Shown: positions 56,201 through 64,000 of the stretch, one piece after another
Numbering within the stretch: position 1 is the stretch's first letter
How the letters are laid out: every line of letters starts with the position of its first letter
Source of the DNA: Aporrectodea caliginosa
Lineage: Eukaryota; Annelida; Clitellata; Crassiclitellata; Lumbricidae
DNA: 64,000 nucleotides
Direction of reading: 5' to 3'
Assembly: GCA_020284085.1 (NCBI GenBank)
Contig: JACEVL010000469.1
Span: 1,222,501 to 1,286,500, forward strand
The notes under the pieces: model-generated
What the model was told of the DNA's origin: nothing
The model's input: the letters and a program-made list of their open reading frames with translations, nothing else
Database searches by the model: none
Translations under genes and position numbers: made by a program

Positions 56201-59200
56201 AACGAAAGTTATTGAAAAGAGTTATTGAAAGGAGTTATTGTGCAAAAGAGTTATTGAAAAGAGTTATTGAAAAGAGTTGTTGAAAAGAGTTATTGAAAAC
56301 AGTTAATGAAACCGAGTTATTGAAAACAGTTATTGAAAACAGTTATTGAAAAGAGTTATTTAAGAAAACAGTTATTGAAAAGAGTTATTGAAAAGAGTTA
56401 TTGAAAACAGTTAATGCAAAAAGAGTTATTGTTAAAGAGTTATTGAAAGAGTTAATGAAAAGAGTTATTGAAAACAGTTATTGAAAACAGTTATTGAAAA
56501 AGAGTTCGATGAAAAGAGTTATTGAAAAGAGTTATTGAAAAAGAGTTATTGAAAACAGTTATTGAAAAGAGTTATTGAAAAGAGTTATTGAAAGAAGTTG
56601 CGGTTGAAAAGAGTTATTGAAAAGAGTTATTGAAAAGAGTTATTGAAAAAGAGTTATTGAAAAGAGTTATTGAAAAGAGTTATTGAAAAGAGTTATTGAA
56701 AAGAGTTATTGAAAAGAGTTATTGAAAACAGTTATTGAAAAAGAGTTATTGAAAAGAGTTGGTTGAAAAGAGTTTATTGAAAAGAGTTATTGAAAAGAGT
56801 TATTGAAAAGAGTTATTGAAAAGAGTTATTGAAAGAGTTATTGAAAAGAGTTATTGAAAAGAGTTATTGAAAAGAGTTATTGAAAGAGTTATTGAAAAGA
56901 GTTATTGAAAAGAGTTATTGAAAAAGAGTTATTGAAAAGCGAGTTATTGAAAACAGTTATTGAAAAGAGTTATTGAAAAAGAGTTATTGAAAAGAGTTAT
57001 TGAAAAGAGTTCTTGAAAAGAGTTATTGAAAACAGTTATTGAAAACAGTTATTGAAAACAGTTATTGAAAACAGTTATTGAAAATTGAGTTATTGAAAAG
57101 AAGTTATTGAAAACAGTTATTGAAAACAGTTATTGAAAACAGTTATTGAAGAAGTGAGTTATTGAAAAGAGTTATTGAAGAAAAGAGTTATTGAAAAGAG
57201 TTATTGAAAAGAGTTATTGAAGGAGTTATTGAAAAGAGTTATTGAAAGAGTTATTGAAAAAGAGTTATTGGAAAAGAGTTATATGAAAAAGAGTTATTGA
57301 AAAGAGTTATTCTGAAAATAGTTATTGAAAAGAGTTATTGAAAGGAGTTATTGAAAAGAGTTATTGAAAAGAGTTATTGAAAAGAGTTATTAAAGAGTTA
57401 TTGAAAAGAGTTATTGAAAAGAGTTATTGAAAAGAGTTATTGAAAAACAGTTATTGAAAGAGTTATTGAAAAGAGTTATTGAAAAGAGTTATTGAAAAGA
57501 GTTATTGAAAAGAGTTATTGAAAAGAGTTATTGAAAAGAGTTATTGAAAAGAGTTATTGAAAAGAGTTATTGAAAAGAGTTATTGAAAAGAGTTATTGAA
57601 AAGAGTTATTGAAAAAAAGGAGTTATTGAAAAGAGTTATTGAAAAGAGTTATTGAAAAGAGTTATTGAAAAGAGTTATTGAAAAGAGTTATTGAAAGAGT
57701 TATTGAAAAGAGTTATTGAAAAGAGTTATTGAAAAGAGTTATTGAAAAGAGTTATTGAAAAGAGTTATTGAAAAGAGTTATTGAAAAGAGTTATTGAAAA
57801 GAGTTATTGAAAAAGTTATTGATAGAGTTATTGAAAAGAGTTATTGAAAAGAGTTATTGAAAAGAGTTATTGAAAAGAGTTATTGAAAAGAGTTATTGAA
57901 AAGAGTTAATGAAAACAGTTATTGAAAAGAGTTATTGAAAAGAGTTATTTATATTGAAAAGAGTTATTGAAAAGAGTTATTGAAAAGAGTTATTGAAAAA
58001 GTTATTGAAAAGAGTTATTGAAAAGAGTTATTGAAAAGAGTTATTGAAAAAGTTATTGAAAAGAGTTATTGAAAAGAGTTATTGAAAAGAGTTATTGAAA
58101 AGAGTTATTGAAAAGAGTTATTGAAAAGAGTTATTGAAAAGAGTTATTGAAAAGAGTTATTGAAAAAGAGTTATTGAAAAGAGTTATTGAAAAGAGTTAT
58201 TGAAAAGAGTTATTGAAAGAGTTATTGAAAAGAGTTATTGAAAAGAGTTATTGAAAAGAGTTATTGAAAAGAGTTATTGAAAAGAGTTATTGAAAAGAGT
58301 TATTGAAAAGAGTTATTGAAAAGAGTTATTGAAAAGAGTTAATGAAAAGAGTTATTGAAAAGAGTTATTGAAAAGAGTTATTGAAAAGAGTTATTGAAAA
58401 GAGTTATTGAAAAGAGTTATTGAAAAGAGTTATTGAAAAGAGTTATTGAAAAGAGTTATTGAAAAAGAGTTATTGAAAAGAGTTATTGAAAAAGTTAGTT
58501 AGTTAAAAGAGTTATTGAAAAGAGTTATTGAAAAGAGTTATTGAAAAGAGTTATTGAAAAGAGTTATTGAAAAGAGTTATTGAAAAGAGTTATTGAAAAG
58601 AGTTATTGAAAAGAGTTATTGAAAAGAGTTATTGAAAAGAGTTATTGAAAAGAGTTATTGAAAAGAGTTATTGAAAAGAGTTATTGAAAAGAGTTATTGA
58701 AAAGAGTTATTGAAAAGAGTTATTGAAAACAGTTATTGAAAAGAGTTATTGAAAAGAGTTATTGAAAAGAGTTATTGAAAAGAGTTATTGAAAAGAGTTA
58801 TTGAAAAGAGTTATTGAAAAGAGTTATTGAAAAGAGTTATTGAAAAGAGTTATTGAAAAGAGTTATTGAAAAGAGTTATTGAAAGAGTTATTGAAAAGAG
58901 TTATTGAAAAGAGTTATTGAAAAGAGTTATTGAAAAGAGTTATTGAAAAGAGTTATTGAAAAGAGTTATTGAAAAGAGTTATTGAAAAGAGTTATTGAAA
59001 AGAGTTATTGAAAGAGTTATTGAAAAGAGTTATTGAAAAGAGTTATTGAAAAGAGTTATTGAAAAGAGTTATTGAAAGAGTTATTGAATGAAAAGAGTTA
59101 TTGAAAAGAGTTATTGAAAAGAGTTATTGAAAAGAGTTATTGAAAACAGTTATTGAAAAGAGTTATTGAAAAGAGTTATTGAAAAGAGTTATTGAAAAAG

Positions 59201-59666
59201 AGTTATTGAAAAGAGTTATTGAAAAGAGTTATTGAAAAGAGTTATTGAAAAGAGTTATTGAAAAGAGTTATTGAAAAGAGTTATTGAAAAGAGTTATTGA
59301 AAAGAGTTATTGAAAACAGTTATTGAAAAAGTTATTGAAAAGAGTTATTGAAAAGAGTTATTGAAAAGAGTTATTGAAAGAGTTATTGAAAAGAGTTAAT
59401 GAAAAAGTTATTGAAAAGAGTTATTGAAAAGAGTTATTGAAAAGAGTTATTGAAAAGAGTTATTGAAAAGAGTTATTGAAAAGAGTTATTGAAAAAGTTA
59501 TTGAAAAAGAGTTATTGAAAGAGTTATTGAAAAGAGTTATTGAAAAGAGTTATTGAAAAGAGTTATTGAAAAGAGTTATTGAAAAGAGTTATTGAAAAGA
59601 GTTATTGAAAAGAGTTATTGAAAGAGTTATTGAAAAGAGTTATTGAAAAGAGTTATTGAAAGAGTT
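47217..59666. repeat. 12.4-kb satellite of 13-bp unit GTTATTGAAAAGA
   Basis: A continuous head-to-tail array of roughly 950 units. Most units are exact; common variants are 12-, 14- and 16-bp units differing in the A-run, and occasional GTTAGTTATT insertions. The period is not a multiple of three, and the unit carries TGA on + and TAA on -, so every frame on both strands is closed and no protein can be encoded. The unit is about 23% GC with no cytosine on the + strand. The array is bounded by ordinary sequence at the left and a GTAT microsatellite at the right. Confidence 0.99.
53740..57460. repeat. Diverged block inside the 13-bp satellite
   Basis: Within this interval the unit is heavily mutated. 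GTTATTGAAAACA (G to C near the end) is frequent, units with GTTGATGAAA or GTTAATGAAA occur, and spacing is irregular. Near-perfect arrays lie on both sides. Confidence 0.92.
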
Positions 59667-59685
59667 TTTGCTATGTTTATGTAGC

Positions 59686-59850
59686 ATGTATGTATGTATG
59701 TTTGGATGTATGTATGTATGTATGTATGTATGTATGTATGTATGTATGTATGTATGTATGTATGTATGTATGTATGTATGTATGCATGCATGCGTTTATG
59801 TATGTATGTTTGTATGTATGTATGTATGTATGCATGTGCATGCATAGATG
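59686..59850. repeat. (GTAT)n microsatellite
   Basis: GTAT repeats begin about 20 bp after the satellite ends. 59851-60335 holds no supported gene. Confidence 0.97.
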
Positions 59851-60335
59851 TACATAAAAATACACCATGCATGTATGTGTGTATAAGTGTTTGCTGTATG
59901 TATATATCTATGTATGTATGTATATCTCGAGACAGGACATTTCAAGACAGGAATATCGCGGTATTTCGCGACTTACTCCCGCGCTGATTAACCAAACAAA
60001 ATGTGCTGAGCGTTCCAAATCGATAAAAAGTCAAATAAAATGTCGGTCTGTCAACGATAACTTTTGTTTGAAAACAGAGATTTCAGGAAACACAGAAATA
60101 GTCAGACACTTCCGACTTCAACAAAAACAATTGTGTTTGAATGCGATAACGAGCAGTTATCCATGCAGTACTTGAGTGCCTAGAATATTAAGTAAGTGAG
60201 CAAGTATTTCAATAAGTAAGTAAGTCGATCAGTATGTATCCTTAATGCATATATGTATGCACGTGCTTATGTAAGTATGTATGAATGCATTAAGTATTAT
60301 TACTAGATGATTATCCGTCCTAAGACATTGAAATT

Positions 60336-60720
60336 TTCTCCCGTACCTTTCCCTGCCCCTTTCCAGTTTCCCTGCCCTTCGACCCATTTCACCTCCCCTC
60401 CCCTTCTCATCCCACTCTTCTTCCCCTCCCTCCATTCCTCCTCTTCCCTTCCCATTCCTTTCCGCTTTCCTCCCACTCGTCCTCCACTTATACCTCCATC
60501 CACCTTCGCCGAACTTTTCCTCTACACTCCTCCCGTTTTCCTCCCGTCCCTTCCACTCCCTTTCTCTCCTAATCTCCGTCAACTCTTTTCCATCCCCCTC
60601 CACCTCCCTCCACTTCCACCTCCCTTCTCACTTTCCCACCCCTTATCACCTTTGTTCACCTCCCTCCTCTCCTCTGCCACTCCTCTTGGTATGTCCTCAA
60701 AGCCTCTCCTTTCCCTTTAA
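60336..60720. repeat. Pyrimidine-rich CCTCCC/CTTCC tract
   Basis: About 380 bp of C/T-rich sequence, irregular and not strictly periodic. Confidence 0.85.
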
Positions 60721-60727
60721 GCAGTAG

Positions 60728-61015
<288 letters not shown>

Positions 61016-61322
61016 ATAATCATTTAGTTTGACGCCCGTTACAGCCTGATTTGCCACTTTCTCGCTGCAAGGGATTATGTTAAGTCCTGTACAAAGTCTA
61101 TCGATTGACAGCTGGTGGTTGAGAACGTCAGACGGTAGGTTGCTCCGAACAGATGGTCCAACAACAGCGAAACCCCTTCAACCATACAGTCCACTTCTCA
61201 TTGCTGGAGTCTATGGAGATCATCGGGAGTTATCGAACGCAAATGACGTCGGTTGCAGATGGAGGAATTGTTGTGCATAGTTACATAACTCCGCCACTGC
61301 ACGTCGGTGCCCTAGTGCCAGG

Positions 61323-61396
61323 CAGTGCCAGTCCCAAGCCTGGATGAAGAAGGAGGGCGAAGCTAATGATCTTTGTTATCACAGTGTCGTTAAACT
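61323..61396 (+). repeat. Dispersed CCAAGCCTGGATAAAG repeat, copy 5
   Basis: CAGTGCCAGTCCCAAGCCTG, GAAGGAGGGCGAAGC and CTTTGTTATCACAGTGTCGT: the best-preserved match to copy 1. Confidence 0.78.
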
Positions 61397-61419
61397 GAAA
61401 CTACTACTGCTACTACGTA

Positions 61420-61543
61420 TACATGCATACCTCCATAAGCGCATACACTCATACAAACATATTTACATACATACATATATACATGCATACATACATACAT
61501 ACATACATACATACATACATACATACATACATACATACATACA
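61420..61543. repeat. (CATA)n microsatellite
   Basis: CATA repeats abut the LINE tail. Confidence 0.96.
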
Positions 61544-62338
61544 ATCAATCAATCAATTCTTTTTTTATTGAAGCCAAAGAGTACCGAAACAGAGGTAACA
61601 TGAATATTAGCCATTGATAACATTACAACACAATTATAGTAGCATGAATATTTTTCATTAATAGCAACAAAAGGGGATCCTGAAGGGACAATTGTCCCGC
61701 TAGATAGGGTCACCTAATTACTAATATCGTGGTACAATAGTTCAGTTGTTTATATTCAGAAAATCTAGTACGAAAAACATAAACCTTAACTACATTCAAA
61801 CTAAGCGTAAAAAACCTTAACTAGAATTAAACCAATCCAGGCATGTACAGTATTACTTCAGAAAGTGGTTAACATTACCCAATAGTTATCAAGTGAACAT
61901 AAACATAGCACGCGCTAATACAAATTAAATAAAAGGAAAGAAAAGGCGAGAAAAAGCAAAAATGGAACAAACTGAAAGGAGATCACAAAATAGAAACAAA
62001 ATAAAAAAAGACACGTAGTTTTTGTAGGACACTAACAAATTAAAGAGATATGCAAGCTATGAATCCAGTAGACTTTCACGCAATGACTTTTGAACAAGTA
62101 TAGGTTTGGCAGTTTGCGAATATTTAAAGATACACTGTTCCACGCAGCTGGGCCAGTGCACTTAATCGAAAAGAGACGCGAATTAGTCCGAGCAAATCCT
62201 GTGCGATAGTCATCTCTAGCTCTGGTATAGTGATCATGTACGTCAGATACACAAGGGAAATAGTCTTTGAAGGCAGGTGGTAATAAATTATTAGCAAAGC
62301 GGAACATAAATTCACATATTTGCGATTTATTAATTTGA
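61544..62338 (-). mobile_element. LINE 3' fragment, CR1/Jockey-like
   Basis: On the reverse strand, a short coding remnant (to 62032) is followed by about 480 bp of untranslated sequence ending in an ATTG tail (the + strand reads CAATCAATCAATCAATTC). The 5' end is cut at the (CATA)n repeat at 62339. No target duplication is clear because both ends lie in tetranucleotide repeats. Confidence 0.82.
62032..62338 (-). pseudogene. LINE reverse transcriptase C-terminal fragment
   Basis: About 100 codons encode FMFRFANNLLPPAFKDYF, then HDHYTRARDDYR, RLFSIKCTGPAAWNSV and KLPNLYLFKSHCVK, ending at a stop at 62032. This block (NNLLP, YxTR, GPxxWNS, LxxFKxxxK) is the usual C-terminus of CR1/Jockey-type non-LTR reverse transcriptases. 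Catalytic motifs are absent. Confidence 0.85.
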
Positions 62339-62401
62339 TCACACAAATACACACACATACATACATACATACATACATACATACATACATACATACATAC
62401 A

Positions 62402-62432
<31 letters not shown>
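62339..62432. repeat. (CATA)n microsatellite
   Basis: CATA repeats. 62433-63330 beyond it has no supported gene. Confidence 0.97.
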
Positions 62433-63330
62433 TGCATACATATAGTATATATACAAAAGTAAACATATTTCGTAAGCACTAAGTTATAAATATCGATAAA
62501 GATTGACTTTTTATAGCTACCCAGACAACACAAAGAGCATTCCTGGAAAGCAAGGAAAACAACGGAGAACGGTGAACCGTTGTTTCTTGTTTAGCGGACG
62601 GAATACCCTAACGCCAGACGACAGCTGTTTGTTTTCTCAGCTGCTCCTCCCCGTCAGACGCTTTTCTTTTAACGTATACAAGCTGATCTAAGGAGGCGTA
62701 ATCTTGAAAAGTCGTTGTGTACTTCTTGCGTAATGAATGCGCCATCGGATACGCAAGACTGTGTTGATATGTAGACGGCTGGATTGCTAATTGTACGGGC
62801 CTTTCAATGAATGTTGATCTAAACACAGGCTCTGTTCATCCATAGCATTGGCTCTGTGTAACCAGATATCGGAATAAAAATTCTAAACTTCTAGTTATTT
62901 CCCACGCGTTTAACAAAAACCATGCATGACAGATGTTGGTATATATGCTATATGTTCATCGTTCGTTTTATTGCATCTAATAAATACCATCTGAAACATG
63001 TTCTGCGGTTTTCGTACCCCCGAGAGATTTATAAAGTGCTATTCGCAACAGATTTTGTATTGTCAGTTCTACATTTCTCGTATATTTCGATGCAATTTTT
63101 AGATTCGGGGTGACGAAGTTCTGCATTTAATTACTTCAGACGGCTGAAATAAATACCATATTGTGTTATTATTACCGATGAGAAGTTTTCCGACAGCATT
63201 TTGTGATGCTGACTTGCATCTGCCATAGAATAGCCGAGAGCAAAGAGAAGCCCTTCTGCTTCCTTTCCTACCTCAGACAACTAGCTTTCTTATCCACTGT
63301 GGGCGTTCTTGTTATTATTTTTTCGATTGT

Positions 63331-63670
63331 AAACTTTTTACAGTTACATTACGCCACTGTAAGCGTAAATATAGCTACACTGTGCTACAGCTATAAAGGT
63401 AAACGTTTACAGTTACATTACGTCACTGTAAGCGTAACTATAGCTACAGCTATAAAGGTAAAATTTTACAGTTACATTACATCACTGTACGCGTAGTTAC
63501 TATAGTTTTAAAGGTAAACGTTTGCAGTTACATTCCGTTACCGTAACCATGGGCTAAAAAGGAACTGCAAGAGTAACGTTTGTAGTCACATTGTATTACT
63601 GCGAATGCAACTGTAACTATACATATGTAAAACTGTATTCATGATAAACGTAATTGTAAACGTTTACGGT
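63331..63670. repeat. Decaying minisatellite, about 56-70-bp unit
   Basis: Units begin AAACGTTTACAGTTACATTA and contain CACTGTAAGCGTAAC and TATAAAGGT. The first three copies are clear and later ones progressively diverged. Confidence 0.85.
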
Positions 63671-63929
63671 TTACACTGTATCACATAGGATTTATAATGA
63701 AGATGCACATGATGCTGGATTGGTCGTCTTAACTATTCTGTGACCATACGTGTAAGCTGATTCACTGCTGTTCGTCGATTTGCTGCCCTTTAGCCATTGG
63801 ACTTTGGCCTCTGCATTTTTATATGACGATCGTCTCTTTTTAGCACATTTATTGGACTTGACAACATGCCCACGTTTCCCAGAAATGTGATTTAATGGTG
63901 TCGCTCAAATAGGAGAATCCTGAGGAAGC

Positions 63930-64000
63930 GAGATGATGATGAAGAGGAAGAGGAAAAGACAGATGATGAGAAGGAGGTATGCCAATGAGGATGAGGAGGA
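63930..64000. repeat. GAT/GAG-rich low-complexity sequence
   Basis: GATGATGAAGAGGAAGAGG-type triplets run to the window end. Confidence 0.8.

Overview
The window is animal nuclear DNA. It has split coding exons with GT-AG (and one GC-AG) junctions, abundant tRNA-derived SINE fragments, 5'-truncated LINEs, many hAT- and mariner-type DNA transposon remnants and very long microsatellites. There is no operon structure and no Shine-Dalgarno-type spacing. The mix suggests a metazoan with a repeat-rich genome, most likely a marine invertebrate; I cannot fix the phylum from sequence alone.

Region 1 (about 0.6-6.9 kb, + strand) holds the only host gene I can defend: the 3' half of an ADAM metalloprotease-disintegrin gene. 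Eight exons encode the end of the disintegrin domain, the ADAM cysteine-rich domain, an EGF-like module, one transmembrane helix and a proline-rich cytoplasmic tail. The reading phase is consistent across all seven junctions. One junction uses a GC donor, and the tail is split between two reading frames. The catalytic domain lies upstream of the window.

Region 2 (about 7-46.5 kb) is gene-poor and built from nested mobile elements. Elements with target-site duplications I can read include six hAT-like insertions with 8-bp duplications (one imperfect at 7 of 8), another probable family copy at 6 of 8, a mariner-type element with 195-bp terminal repeats, and a LINE 3' fragment with a 14-bp duplication sitting inside a hAT-like element. 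Several tRNA-like SINE families recur, and their 3' ends often run into microsatellites. A 27-bp hairpin minisatellite occupies 12.3-13.9 kb.

Region 3 (47.2-59.7 kb) is one 12.4-kb tandem array of a 13-bp unit, GTTATTGAAAAGA. It is homogeneous on both sides with a diverged block inside. Its + strand shows no cytosine for about 6.6 kb.

Region 4 (59.7-64 kb) has microsatellites, a second LINE 3' fragment and a decaying minisatellite. Long gene-free stretches where I recognise nothing are about 8.4-9.7, 9.77-10.7, 17.55-18.0, 19.4-21.2, 21.6-23.5, 24.2-25.1, 38.6-41.2 and 62.5-63.3 kb. The most notable items are the 13-bp satellite, the hairpin minisatellite, the nested hAT/LINE/SINE insertions and the frame break in the ADAM tail. 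I found no gene cluster that looks like a new enzymatic or defence system.
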